Of a DNA stretch of 64,000 nt, positions 43,758 to 52,236 are shown piece after piece. Within the stretch, counting starts at the first letter, position 1; the number at the start of each line of letters is the position of its first letter. Made by a program: the position numbers and the translations under genes. Where the stretch lies: assembly GCA_945877315.1 (NCBI GenBank), contig CAMCRP010000007.1:1-64000 (forward strand), in the 5' to 3' direction. The notes under the pieces were generated by a model. The model worked only from the letters and a program-made list of their open reading frames with translations. It did not search any database and was not told where the DNA came from. Source of the DNA: an uncultured Ruminococcus sp. (lineage in GTDB: Bacteria; Bacillota; Clostridia; Oscillospirales; Ruminococcaceae).

Positions 43758-43786
43758 TTGACTTTACGGCGTATTTATGGTATCAT
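43758..43786 (+). promoter_or_regulatory. promoter of the PAP2-rqcH operon
   Basis: TTGACT 43758-43763, 17-bp spacer, TATCAT 43781-43786 with TGG extension. Places transcription start near 43793. Confidence 0.6.
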
Positions 43787-43824
43787 TATAGAATATGACA
43801 TATATGCAAAAGGAATGGATATTT

Positions 43825-44394
43825 TTGGAATTTATACAAGCGTTTGACGATTCTATAACATATTTTATCAACGACCATATGCACAACTCGGTAACACAGA
43901 CTATCGTGCCTATTATCACCCACCTGGGAACGGGCGGCGTTATTTGGATAATCAGCGGACTTCTGCTGACCATTAAGCGGAAAACCCGTCCAATTGGCGT
44001 AATGATGCTGCTTTCGCTGATAGTTGCGGCGATCGTGGGAAATCTTATGATAAAGCCTATTTTCAACCGAACACGTCCCTATTTGGCTAATGATGACCTG
44101 ATGCTGCTTATTGGTGCGCCTATGGGCTCGTCGTTCCCATCGGGACACAGTATTTCGTCCTTTGCGTCGGCTACGGCGTTGTTTTTGCGGAAAAAATCGG
44201 TGGGAATAGTGGCACTGGTGTTTGCGTTTATGATAGCTTTTTCCAGAGTTTTCCTGTTTGTACATTATTTCACAGATGTTTTGGTTGGATCGCTGCTGGG
44301 GGTAGTAACGGCTATTCTCCTTGAGAAATTTTTCGGAGAAAAGATAGACGCTCTCTTGGAGAAGATTCCACCGAGGAAAGAAAGGACTGTTTGA
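43825..44394 (+). CDS. PAP2-family membrane phosphatase
   Basis: 189 residues with the three PAP2 motifs: KPIFNRTRP, PSGHS and SRVFLFVHYFTDVLVG. Likely removes phosphate from lipid phosphates such as undecaprenyl pyrophosphate. Start is TTG 43825 (AAAAGGA 9 bp upstream), consistent with a transcription start near 43793; the frame opens at 43795. Four bp after its stop lies rqcH. Confidence 0.85.
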   Translation: MEFIQAFDDSITYFINDHMHNSVTQTIVPIITHLGTGGVIWIISGLLLTIKRKTRPIGVMMLLSLIVAAIVGNLMIKPIFNRTRPYLANDDLMLLIGAPMGSSFPSGHSISSFASATALFLRKKSVGIVALVFAFMIAFSRVFLFVHYFTDVLVGSLLGVVTAILLEKFFGEKIDALLEKIPPRKERTV

Positions 44395-44395
44395 C

Positions 44396-46129
44396 ATGGC
44401 TCTGGACGGAGCATTTTTATATGCGGTAAAGAGTGAGCTGATGTTCCTCATCGGCTCTCGTGTGGACAAAATACATCAGCCGTCAAGGGAGGAAATTGTC
44501 ATTTCCATGAGGGCGAGGGGCGGTATGCAGAAGCTGTTTATCTCCGCAAATGCGGGTTCGGCAAGGGTGCATATCACGAAAAAATCCATCGAAAACCCCA
44601 AAGCCCCGCCTATGTTCTGTATGCTCATGAGAAAGCATATCGGAAGCGGAAGGCTTGTAAATATCCGTCAGGACGGCTTGGAGAGAATTCTCTTCTTAGA
44701 TTTTGAAGCGGTGAATGAGCTGGGCGACTTGGTTATCATAACCGTTGCCTGCGAAATTATGGGCAGATGCTCAAATATTATTCTTATAAATCACGAGGGA
44801 CGGATAATTGACAGCATTAAGCGTGTTGACGAGGAAATGTCCCGTGAACGTCCTGTTCTCCCGGGTATGCGTTACGAAGCACCGCCGAGAGATGACAGGT
44901 TGAGTTTGTTCACCTGTACACGGGAGCAGTTGTCTGATGCGCTGCGAAATTCGCCTAATGCGGAGCTGTCAAAGGCTCTTATAAGGACGTTTGAGGGCAT
45001 TTCTCCCATTGTGGCGAGAGAGTGGACCTTCTATGCGGGACGAGGCAGCGACCTGACAACTGCGGATATCTCCCGAATAGCAGAGGACAGGCTGTTTGAA
45101 GCTATTCAAAACACGAAAATCGCTCTTGAAGAGGGGAAATGCCGGTTCTGTACGCTGACCGACAAGCAGGGTCTGTTAAAAGATTTTTCATTTATTCGCA
45201 TAGATCAGTATGGTTTTCTCATGACATTAAAGGAGCAGCCGTCCGCTTGTGATACGCTGGATAGCTTCTTTTCCGAGCGAGATGCCATTGCACGAATGAA
45301 ACAGCGTTCTTCCGATCTTTTCAGGCTGTTGGTGAACCTTACCGAGCGTATCTCCCGACGTCTGGAAATACAGAAGCAGGAGCTGAAACAGTCGGCGGAC
45401 AGGGAGCAGCTGAAGCTTTTCGGTGACCTTATATCTGCTAATATTTACCAAATGGAAAAGGGAATGAACGAGATAACCGTGCAGAATTTCTATGACGAAA
45501 AATGTCCCTATATAACCATCAAGCTTGATGCTCGGCTGACTCCTTCCCAGAATATGCAGCGGTATTTTTCGGAATACAGAAAGGCGGTCACAGCTGAGAA
45601 AAAGCTGACCGAGCTTATTGCGAAGGGCGAGGAGGAGCTGAGCTACATTGACAGCGTTTTCGATGCGCTCACCCGAACAAACGGCGAGGACGAGGTTATG
45701 CAGATAAAGGCTGAGTTAGCGGAGCAAGGATATGTGAAGTCCGTGTCAATGAAGGGTAAGCAGCAGCCGAAAAGTCTGCCGCCTATTGAGTATGAGTCAC
45801 CCTCGGGTTATCGGATCTTGGTGGGCAGAAATAATGTTCAGAATGACAAACTGACGCTGAAAACAGCCGAGAAATCGGATATTTGGCTGCATACAAAGGA
45901 TATCCCCGGGTCACACGTTATCATTTGCACGGGGGGGAGCGTTCCCGATGATGAAACTATTCTGTTTGCCGCAAGGATAGCCGCAAGGCACAGCAAGGCG
46001 GCAAATTCTGCGCAGGTGCCTGTGGACTATGTTCCCGTGAAATTCGTGAAAAAGCCCTCGGGGGCAAAGCCCGGCAAGGTCATTTTCACTAACAACAGGA
46101 CGGTTTATGTTACGCCTGCCGAAATATGA
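44396..46129 (+). CDS. rqcH: NFACT-family ribosome quality control protein RqcH
   Basis: 577 residues. NFACT-N domain (about 1-170), coiled coil (about 290-430), and C-terminal NFACT-R domain (about 455-577) with GYRILVGRNNVQNDKLTLKTAEKSDIWLHTKDIPGSHV. It recruits tRNA-Ala to obstructed 50S subunits to add Ala tails. At the position of the conserved DR pair it has Glu96-Arg97. The ATG is 1 bp after the PAP2 stop. Was earlier called fibronectin-binding protein. Confidence 0.93.
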   Translation: MALDGAFLYAVKSELMFLIGSRVDKIHQPSREEIVISMRARGGMQKLFISANAGSARVHITKKSIENPKAPPMFCMLMRKHIGSGRLVNIRQDGLERILFLDFEAVNELGDLVIITVACEIMGRCSNIILINHEGRIIDSIKRVDEEMSRERPVLPGMRYEAPPRDDRLSLFTCTREQLSDALRNSPNAELSKALIRTFEGISPIVAREWTFYAGRGSDLTTADISRIAEDRLFEAIQNTKIALEEGKCRFCTLTDKQGLLKDFSFIRIDQYGFLMTLKEQPSACDTLDSFFSERDAIARMKQRSSDLFRLLVNLTERISRRLEIQKQELKQSADREQLKLFGDLISANIYQMEKGMNEITVQNFYDEKCPYITIKLDARLTPSQNMQRYFSEYRKAVTAEKKLTELIAKGEEELSYIDSVFDALTRTNGEDEVMQIKAELAEQGYVKSVSMKGKQQPKSLPPIEYESPSGYRILVGRNNVQNDKLTLKTAEKSDIWLHTKDIPGSHVIICTGGSVPDDETILFAARIAARHSKAANSAQVPVDYVPVKFVKKPSGAKPGKVIFTNNRTVYVTPAEI

Positions 46130-46186
46130 TATTTGCGGCGTTTGCATTTATGAGCAAGCGCCGCAGTTTTGTGAAAGGAAGGTTTG

Positions 46187-47071
46187 ATGAACGGGAAATT
46201 GGGTATTTTAAAGCTGTCAGCGGCGATGCTGATTTTCGGCAGCGTAGGGATATTTGTCAGGTACATATCACTTCCTTCAGGGGCGGTGGCAGCGGCAAGG
46301 GGAGTCATAGGAACGCTGTTTTTGGCAGTATTGGCAGTTGTGAGGCGGCAGAAGCTGTCCTCGGCGATACGGCAAAAGCTGCCGCTTTTGTGCATTTCGG
46401 GCGTTTGCATTGGCGTCAACTGGATATTGCTGTTTGAAGCTTATCGGTATACGACTGTTGCGGTGGCGACACTGTGCTACTATATGGCACCTGTGCCGGT
46501 TATTGCGGCTTCGCCCATTGTTTTGGGAGAACGGCTTACTTTTGGGAAAAGCCTTTGTGCGCTGTCGGCTGTTTTGGGAATGGTTTTTGTTTCGGGGGTG
46601 TTGTCTGACGGTCTGAGCGGCGGTTCGGACATGAAGGGTATTGCCTTTGGGCTGTCTGCGGCGGCTGTTTATGCGGCTGTTGTGCTTATGAACAAGCGGG
46701 CGGGGGATATTCCCGCATTTGATATGACGGTGGTTCAGCTGGGTTCGGCGGCTGTGGTTCTTGTTCCTTACACGCTTCTGACGGAGGATATTTCCTTGGA
46801 AATGTTGAGCGTCAGTGCGATAATTTTACTTATTACGGTAGGTATTATTCACACGGGATTTGCTTATGCCTTGTATTTTTCCGCTATAAAGGAACTGAAA
46901 GCACAGACTGCGGCTATTTTTAGTTATATTGACCCACTTGTTGCTGTGCTGTTGTCAGCATTGCTTTTAAAGGAACCTTTGGGAATTGAAATTATAATAG
47001 GCGGTGTGCTGATAATCGGTTCGGCTGTTATCAGTGAATTAATCGGCAAAAAGGAAATGGAAAATAATTGA
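46187..47071 (+). CDS. DMT-family (EamA) transporter
   Basis: 294 residues, ten membrane segments in two EamA repeats (residues about 5-135 and 145-285). Contains LPSGAVAAARGVIG, EAYRYTTVAVATLCYYMAPV, and AIKELKAQTAAIFSYIDPLVAVLLSALLL. Substrate unknown. AAGGAAGG is about 7 bp before ATG 46187. Confidence 0.88.
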   Translation: MNGKLGILKLSAAMLIFGSVGIFVRYISLPSGAVAAARGVIGTLFLAVLAVVRRQKLSSAIRQKLPLLCISGVCIGVNWILLFEAYRYTTVAVATLCYYMAPVPVIAASPIVLGERLTFGKSLCALSAVLGMVFVSGVLSDGLSGGSDMKGIAFGLSAAAVYAAVVLMNKRAGDIPAFDMTVVQLGSAAVVLVPYTLLTEDISLEMLSVSAIILLITVGIIHTGFAYALYFSAIKELKAQTAAIFSYIDPLVAVLLSALLLKEPLGIEIIIGGVLIIGSAVISELIGKKEMENN

Positions 47072-47139
47072 AAGATTTATAGAAATTACAGAAATTAACA
47101 ATTCTATTTCTGTTTCATTATTATAAGAAGGTTTTATAA

Positions 47140-47331
47140 ATGGAAAGACTTGAAGCGTTTGAGAAAATGTTAAGCGATATTATCGAACAATCCGAAAAGG
47201 AAAAGGCTGTAATGGACGACCTAAAGGCAAAGGGCAAGGAAAAGACGGCGACCTACAAGCAGTATATGGGAAATCGTCTTATCTACAGTCGTATACTATC
47301 TTTATATAAGGAATATGGACTAATTGACTGA
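47140..47331 (+). CDS. small helical protein of unknown function
   Basis: 63 residues, almost entirely charged and helix-prone (MERLEAFEKMLSDIIEQS...). AAGAAGG precedes ATG 47140. No family recognised; its tail YMGNRLIYSRILSLYKEYGL looks conserved in style. A terminator for the opposing gene starts 4 bp after the stop. Confidence 0.6.
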   Translation: MERLEAFEKMLSDIIEQSEKEKAVMDDLKAKGKEKTATYKQYMGNRLIYSRILSLYKEYGLID

Positions 47332-47334
47332 ACG

Positions 47335-47369
47335 CAAAAACCCCTCCGAAGCATTTGCCTCGGAGGGGT
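47335..47369 (-). terminator. terminator of ilvE
   Basis: Arms ACCCCTCCGA/TCGGAGGGGT (47340-47349 and 47360-47369); on the minus strand followed by TTTTTGCG. Confidence 0.88.
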
Positions 47370-47392
47370 CAATTTCATATTTCAGAAATAGA

Positions 47393-48466
47393 TTACTTAA
47401 CTTCAACAGTCCAGCCGAACTTGTCCTCGATCTTGCCCCACTGAATACCTGTGAGAGTATCGTAAAGCTTCTGAGAGATAGCACCGATTTCGCCGTTGTT
47501 GATGGTCATATGCTTGTCGCCGTATTTCAGCTCGCCGATGGGAGAGATAACAGCGGCTGTGCCTGTGCCGAATGCTTCGTCAAATGTGCCGTTGTCGTAA
47601 GCGGCAATAAGCTCGTCAATTTCAAGGTTTCTCTCGGTCACCTTGTAGCCCATAGAGCGGAGAAGCTCGATGCAGGACTTTCTTGTGATACCGCCCAGAA
47701 TGGAACCTCTGTCAAGGCTGGGGGTGATAACCTCGCCGTTCAGAACGAAGAATACGTTCATTGCGCCGACTTCCTCGATATACTTTCTGTGAACGCCGTC
47801 CAGCCAGAGAACCTGTGCATAGCCTTCCTTCTCGGCTTCTTCCTGTGCCTTCATGGAAATAGCATAGTTAGCGGCAGCCTTTGTGAAGCCTGTTCCGCCT
47901 GTTACTGCACGGACATAGTTCTGCTCAACGTAAATCTTAACGGGAGCAAGGCCTGCGGCATAGTATGCTCCAACAGGTGAAAGAATGACAGCAAAAATCA
48001 GGTGCTTAGCGGGGTGAACGCCCAGCATGGGGTCAATTGCGAATATGTAAGGTCTGATATAAAGGGAAGTTCCCTCGGCTGTTGGAATCCAATCGGCGTC
48101 TACCTTAACAAGAGTCTTGATAGCCTCAACGCAGAATTCCTCGTCGATCTTAGGAATACAAAGTCTGTCGTTGGACACGTTCAGTCTTGCCATATTCTGG
48201 TCGGGTCTGAACAGCTGAATCTTGCCCGAAGCGGTGCGGTAAGCCTTCATTCCCTCGAAATCAGCCTGACCGTAGTGCAGACACATGGCGGAGGGGTCCA
48301 GCGGAATGGGTCCGTAGGGAACTATGCGGGGATCGTGCCAGCCCTGTCCTTCGTCGTAATTCATCAGAAACATGTGGTCGGTGAAGATCTTTCCGAAGCC
48401 AAGCTTGCTCTGATCAGCAGGCTTCTCCTTAGGAGAGGTCGTTAAAGTGATTTTGATTTCCTGCAT
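47393..48466 (-). CDS. ilvE: branched-chain amino acid aminotransferase
   Basis: 357 residues, PLP fold type IV. It transfers amino groups to branched-chain 2-oxo acids. Catalytic Lys in GGTGFTKAAANYAIS; conserved YGPIPLDPSAMCLHYGQ and SLDRGSILGGITRKS. ATG 48466. Alone with its own promoter and terminator. Tail of the eukaryotic-like BCAT subgroup. Confidence 0.95.
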   Translation of the reverse strand: MQEIKITLTTSPKEKPADQSKLGFGKIFTDHMFLMNYDEGQGWHDPRIVPYGPIPLDPSAMCLHYGQADFEGMKAYRTASGKIQLFRPDQNMARLNVSNDRLCIPKIDEEFCVEAIKTLVKVDADWIPTAEGTSLYIRPYIFAIDPMLGVHPAKHLIFAVILSPVGAYYAAGLAPVKIYVEQNYVRAVTGGTGFTKAAANYAISMKAQEEAEKEGYAQVLWLDGVHRKYIEEVGAMNVFFVLNGEVITPSLDRGSILGGITRKSCIELLRSMGYKVTERNLEIDELIAAYDNGTFDEAFGTGTAAVISPIGELKYGDKHMTINNGEIGAISQKLYDTLTGIQWGKIEDKFGWTVEVK

Positions 48467-48519
48467 TGAAAAAACTTCCTTCCGTAAACGGCAATTGCCG
48501 ATTTATATACTATAATGTT

Positions 48520-48548
48520 ATTATAACAAATTTTTTCCCCATTTACAA
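48520..48548 (-). promoter_or_regulatory. promoter of ilvE
   Basis: Minus strand TTGTAA (48543-48548), 17-bp spacer, TATAAT (48520-48525). About 50 bp before the start. Confidence 0.7.
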
Positions 48549-48583
48549 GAGAAAATTAATGCAAGATTACACAAAAAAACCTC

Positions 48584-48612
48584 TTGCTTTTTCAAATTTT
48601 TTGTGATATAAT
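48584..48612 (+). promoter_or_regulatory. promoter of tRNA-Arg
   Basis: TTGCTT 48584-48589, 17-bp spacer, extended -10 TGATATAAT with TATAAT 48607-48612. About 25 bp before the tRNA. Confidence 0.75.
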
Positions 48613-48636
48613 AGTTTAAGACTTCTGAAATGGTAT

Positions 48637-48711
48637 GCCTCCATAGTTCAATGGATATAACAGCCCCCTCCTAAGGGGCAGTTACAGGTTCGATTCCTGT
48701 TGGAGGTGCCA
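48637..48711 (+). tRNA. tRNA-Arg (CCT)
   Basis: Acceptor stem GCCTCCA/TGGAGGT, D arm TTCAATGGATA, anticodon loop CTCCTAA (CCT), T arm GGTTCGATTCC, discriminator G and encoded CCA. It reads AGG codons. A terminator follows 9 bp after. Confidence 0.97.
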
Positions 48712-48719
48712 AGGGTCTG

Positions 48720-48757
48720 TCCCCCGAAATCGCTTGATTTTCGGGGGATTTTTCTTT
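48720..48757 (+). terminator. terminator of tRNA-Arg
   Basis: 10-bp arms TCCCCCGAAA/TTTCGGGGGA (48720-48729, 48739-48748), then TTTTTCTTTTT. Confidence 0.92.
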
Positions 48758-48764
48758 TTGGGCG

Positions 48765-48793
48765 TTGACTTTGTTTGGTTTCGTTGGTATAAT
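48765..48793 (+). promoter_or_regulatory. promoter for the gene at 48841
   Basis: TTGACT 48765-48770, 17-bp spacer, TATAAT 48788-48793. Confidence 0.65.
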
Positions 48794-48840
48794 ATTATCA
48801 AGGAAAATCGGTATATAAGCATTTTTAAGGAGATAATTAA

Positions 48841-49377
48841 ATGGGAAATATAATATCCTTTGACGGAACTATATCTATAAATGACGATTCACTTTCAATG
48901 TCTAATGGGCTTACAGATGTACTGATAGATTACTTACTTATCAGCGGTTCTGAATTGGCTGTTTCCGAAAGCGAAAAAAGAATGATTGCTTTTTTGGCAG
49001 AAAAGCAACAAACTATAATCGGAATGGGAACTGTTGGTTTTGATATTATCGAAATGCCGTGGCAATTGGATTCTTTTCATAAAGATAAAGCGTTTTTATT
49101 GAAAGTGATAGACTATGCACGAATGCTGTCATTCAAAAAAAGCGTTTGGGATAAACTTGGATATGAGCCGAATCAAGAACATATTGATTATGCTCTGAGT
49201 AGATTTGACACTTTGATAAAACGCATGACAGAAAATGATATTGATAATAATAATCTGCAAGAATGGTTAGCCGACAGAGAACAAGATGACCCTGTTTGCT
49301 GCGGCTATCCCAAATGTCCTAAACATGGAGTGATACTTTCATTGTTTGGGTGCAAATTATGTAATGATGGGGCATAA
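48841..49377 (+). CDS. unknown protein with a C-terminal Cys cluster
   Basis: 178 residues, AAGGAG about 8 bp upstream. Helical in style, no membrane segment. Its C-terminus has CCGYPKCPKHG followed by CKLC, which suggests metal binding (possible zinc). Codons are AT-rich compared with core genes. No family recognised. Confidence 0.6.
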   Translation: MGNIISFDGTISINDDSLSMSNGLTDVLIDYLLISGSELAVSESEKRMIAFLAEKQQTIIGMGTVGFDIIEMPWQLDSFHKDKAFLLKVIDYARMLSFKKSVWDKLGYEPNQEHIDYALSRFDTLIKRMTENDIDNNNLQEWLADREQDDPVCCGYPKCPKHGVILSLFGCKLCNDGA

Positions 49378-49400
49378 ATTCCAACTTTACGAGGTGCTGT

Positions 49401-49841
49401 ATGAACGAGAAAATAGAAATTAAAGAAGAACGTATATCGGCAAAGGAATATATAGATTTTCTGAAAAGGACAGATCTGGGTTCGCAGTATCCCAAGGAAC
49501 GCTTTGAGGAAAGAATAGAACGGCTTGTTAAAAATGCTTCTATAAGTCTTGCCGCACGGAATGAAAAGGGTGAAATTGTCGGTGTTTTGTTTGGACTGAC
49601 AGATTTTGCCTACTGGCTTTATGTCACAGATCTGGGCGTTGACAGGTCGTATGAGGGGCAGGGCATTGGCAGGCGGTTAATGAAAACCGCACACGAGAAG
49701 GCAGGCGGCGAAAAGGATATTGCGGTATATTTGATCGCAAACGATAATGCAATTGCGTTTTATGAAAAGATAGGAATGACAAAGGCTGACGATGTAATGC
49801 AGTATAATCATATCGAATGGACGGGTTTTACGGTGGAGTAA
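49401..49841 (+). CDS. GNAT-family N-acetyltransferase
   Basis: 146 residues. GNAT fold: DLGVDRSYEGQGIGRRLMKTAHEKA is the acetyl-CoA binding motif A (Q/RxxGxG/A). Substrate unknown. GAGGTG precedes the ATG. Follows the previous gene by 23 bp. Confidence 0.88.
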   Translation: MNEKIEIKEERISAKEYIDFLKRTDLGSQYPKERFEERIERLVKNASISLAARNEKGEIVGVLFGLTDFAYWLYVTDLGVDRSYEGQGIGRRLMKTAHEKAGGEKDIAVYLIANDNAIAFYEKIGMTKADDVMQYNHIEWTGFTVE

Positions 49842-49919
49842 TGCAGCTGTTTTGGGGCAGTGTGATATATTCGTATATTGGTGTAATATTAAATTGATCG
49901 GAAATTGAGGTGAAGTATT

Positions 49920-50189
49920 ATGTGCGAAATTTGTAAAGAAGTAATGACTGTTGACGCATTTTCAAACACGAAGGTATATCTTGATTGTTTGAAATATATT
50001 CAGACCTTGGTGGACAGCGGTGATTATAGATTTGAGTCAAAGGATTGTGATACGGATAAGGTTAGAGATGAAAACGGCTGTTGGGCTGATGACATTATCT
50101 TCCATTCCATAAAATGTGAGAAATGCGGTCAGATTTTCATTTGTTCGGCAAATACATACAGGGGAAACGGAAGCTTTAGGACAGTATAA
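49920..50189 (+). CDS. small Cys-containing protein, unknown function
   Basis: 89 residues: MCEICKE at the N-terminus and IKCEKCGQIFICS near residue 65-75, a possible zinc site. GAGGTG precedes the ATG. No family recognised. Confidence 0.6.
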   Translation: MCEICKEVMTVDAFSNTKVYLDCLKYIQTLVDSGDYRFESKDCDTDKVRDENGCWADDIIFHSIKCEKCGQIFICSANTYRGNGSFRTV

Positions 50190-50213
50190 ACTATTTTTGA
50201 GGAGGACATATTT

Positions 50214-50786
50214 ATGAACAAAAATCTCACTATTCGTCCCGAGGAACACAAGGATTACAAGGACATCGTTTCCCTGATACTGCGTTCCTTCCAAGAGGGG
50301 ACAGATTATTCCGACGGAACGGACATTATTGCATTGGTGGAAGAAATAAGGGATTCGGAGTTCTATATTCCCGAATTGTCCTTTGTTGCGGAGCTGGACG
50401 GCGTTATTGTGGGACACTTTTTGTTCTCTAAATTCCCGTTATCTTCCACAAAAGAAGGGGGACACGGCGGTGCGGAGGATACCGATATAGTAATGCTGGC
50501 TCCCGTTTCCGTTCATGCGGACTATCTTCGTCGGGGAATTGGCTCGGCTATGCTGAAAATGGGCATTGAACGGGTCAAGGAGCATGGTTTCAAGGGCATA
50601 ACCGTTGAGGGAAATCATAATTTCTACAACAAGGTAGGTTTTCGGACATCATCGGAATTTAACATATTCCCCACCTGTGGAATTCCTATGACCGAACCTC
50701 GGTGTATGATGTGCATGGAAACATATGAAGGCTCGCTGAAAGGTATTGGCGGGTATATCGTTTATGATATGTATTATAATGCCTGA
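50214..50786 (+). CDS. GNAT-family N-acetyltransferase (YhbS-like)
   Basis: 190 residues with the motif A RRGIGSAMLKMGIERVKEHGFKGITVEGN and the family's VMLAPVSVHADY. GAGGAGG precedes the ATG. It is distinct from the acetyltransferase at 49401. Confidence 0.88.
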   Translation: MNKNLTIRPEEHKDYKDIVSLILRSFQEGTDYSDGTDIIALVEEIRDSEFYIPELSFVAELDGVIVGHFLFSKFPLSSTKEGGHGGAEDTDIVMLAPVSVHADYLRRGIGSAMLKMGIERVKEHGFKGITVEGNHNFYNKVGFRTSSEFNIFPTCGIPMTEPRCMMCMETYEGSLKGIGGYIVYDMYYNA

Positions 50787-50788
50787 TT

Positions 50789-51625
50789 CTATTTACGGCG
50801 TTTCCCTGCGGCATATTCCGACGGTGAAACGCCTTTATATTTCTTGAACACCCGTGAGAAATACAAGCTGTCCTCAAAGCCCACAGATGCGGCTGTTTCG
50901 GACACGGTCAGCTGTCCGCTGCGAAGAAGCTCGGAGGCTCTGTCTATGCGAAATCTCGCCAAATATTCCGACGGGGAAATGCCCATAGAACGGCGAAACG
51001 CCCTAAACAGCGTTGCTCGGCTGACACCTGCTGCGGCGGCTATGTCCTCGACAGAAATGTTCAGAGAATAGCTGCCCGAGATGAACTGTCGGGCAGTTTC
51101 GGCATAGTCCGACTGCTGTCCGCCCGATGCCGCCGAAGCTGCGGGGTGTTTCATCAGCAGTGCGAGCATTAGATAGAGCCGTCCCGTCATTTCGGTAATA
51201 TCGGCGGCGGTGTGACCGTTGCAGCGGTATATCTCGGACATGCGGTCTTTCAGATCGTCCCCAAAATCGCAGCGGAGTACGGGCAGCTCACGGGTGAAGT
51301 CCGTCCGTGAGATGATATGCTCGGCATCGGCACCCGAAAAGCCTGTCCAATAGTATTCCCACGGGTCGTCGGCGTCGGCGGTGTAGCTGATAAGCGTTTC
51401 GGGGTAGATTAGGAATGTGTCCCCTGCTTTCAGTTCAAAGCTGCCTGTGGGGGTGGAAAACACGCCCTTTCCCGAGGTGATATGGTGGATAAGATAGTGG
51501 TCACGGACGCCCTTTCCCCAGCTGTGAAGGCTCTCGCATTTTTCATAGCCTGCGCTGTTTACGGTCAGGGAAAAGCCCTCCGTGCTGCCTGATTTGAAGG
51601 ATAGTTTTTTGATTTTGTTGTCCAT
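50789..51625 (-). CDS. AraC-family transcriptional regulator
   Basis: 278 residues: N-terminal cupin-like sensor domain (HSWGKGVRDHYLIHHITSGKGVF..., about 25-140) and C-terminal two-HTH domain (about 178-275; ISVEDIAAAAGVSRATLFRAFRRSMGISPSEYLARFRIDRASELL...). Likely responds to a small sugar or other ligand; target unknown. ATG 51625 has GGAAG about 12 bp upstream. Converges on the GNAT gene at 50214, whose stop lies 2 bp away. Confidence 0.9.
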   Translation of the reverse strand: MDNKIKKLSFKSGSTEGFSLTVNSAGYEKCESLHSWGKGVRDHYLIHHITSGKGVFSTPTGSFELKAGDTFLIYPETLISYTADADDPWEYYWTGFSGADAEHIISRTDFTRELPVLRCDFGDDLKDRMSEIYRCNGHTAADITEMTGRLYLMLALLMKHPAASAASGGQQSDYAETARQFISGSYSLNISVEDIAAAAGVSRATLFRAFRRSMGISPSEYLARFRIDRASELLRSGQLTVSETAASVGFEDSLYFSRVFKKYKGVSPSEYAAGKRRK

Positions 51626-51664
51626 TTTTTGGGACACTTCCTTTTCGGATAATATAAAAAGCAC

Positions 51665-51693
51665 TTGCATTTCATATTATATTGTGATATACT
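51665..51693 (+). promoter_or_regulatory. promoter of the antitoxin gene
   Basis: TTGCAT 51665-51670, 17-bp spacer, extended -10 TGATATACT with TATACT 51688-51693. Confidence 0.6.
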
Positions 51694-51716
51694 AAATACA
51701 GAAGGAAGCTGGTTTT

Positions 51717-51926
51717 ATGAGTACAAGAGAAATTGCTTATAACCTTATTGATATGCTATCTGAGGAACAGCTTAAAACATTTATTGATTTCATCAGAAGC
51801 TTCACGGATATACCGAATAAAGAAACAGAACAGGCAATGCTTGAAGCGGATAGAATAGCACACGATCCTTCTGTAAAGGCTTATGATGATGTTGATGAAA
51901 TGTTTAGGGAGATACTTGATGAATGA
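51717..51926 (+). CDS. RelB-like antitoxin, orphaned
   Basis: 69 residues: STREIAYNLIDMLSEEQLKTFIDFIRSF...QAMLEADRIAHDPSVKAYDDVDEMFREILDE. The C-terminal part after about residue 40 (AMLEADRI..AYDDVDEMF) is typical of an antitoxin tail that wraps a RelE/ParE-like toxin. AAGGAAG precedes the ATG. Its stop overlaps the ATG of a RelE-like stub (ATGA), as in genuine toxin-antitoxin operons. Confidence 0.7.
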   Translation: MSTREIAYNLIDMLSEEQLKTFIDFIRSFTDIPNKETEQAMLEADRIAHDPSVKAYDDVDEMFREILDE

Positions 51927-51961
51927 AATATAAAGTTAAATTTACCGCTCAATTCTTATAG
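51923..51961 (+). pseudogene. truncated RelE/ParE-family toxin remnant
   Basis: ATG overlapping the antitoxin stop opens MKYKVKFTAQFL then TAG, only 12 residues. MKYKVKFTAQF is a typical N-terminus of RelE-type toxins. The rest of the toxin (about 75-80 residues) is missing, and a terminator-like hairpin begins within the stub. Confidence 0.65.
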
Positions 51962-51978
51962 GGAATTGGGTGTTTTTT
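51948..51978 (+). terminator. terminator at the toxin truncation point
   Basis: CTCAATTC and GAATTGGG arms (8 bp, one G-U) around TTATAGG, followed by TGTTTTTTT. It uses part of the toxin stub as its left arm. Confidence 0.75.
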
Positions 51979-52037
51979 TACCTCGAATCACAAAAGCAAC
52001 GAACCCATACTATCGCCGTGGGGAGCTCGGTAACAGC

Positions 52038-52110
52038 TTGCACTAAGGCAACAATGATGAACTGTGCTGCATTTCCCGCAAAGGTAAATCCACAAAAATT
52101 ATACCACAAA
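52038..52110. repeat. copy of a dispersed intergenic repeat
   Basis: TTGCACTAAGG at 52038-52048 and a later TGCTGC-TTTC...GGTAAATC stretch resemble the copy at 39983-40050. No coding signal in 51979-52236. Confidence 0.45.
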
Positions 52111-52157
52111 AAGAGCAGACTTGCAACATAAATCCATATAAATGAAACAAAAAAATA

Positions 52158-52186
52158 TTGCATTTCGGGGGAAAGTGATATATAAT
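52158..52186 (+). promoter_or_regulatory. promoter of galE
   Basis: TTGCAT 52158-52163, 17-bp spacer, TATAAT 52181-52186. Confidence 0.65.
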
Positions 52187-52236
52187 TATGACAGTAACCG
52201 AAGGACAGCTTCGGAATTTAAGGGAGGACGTTTATT

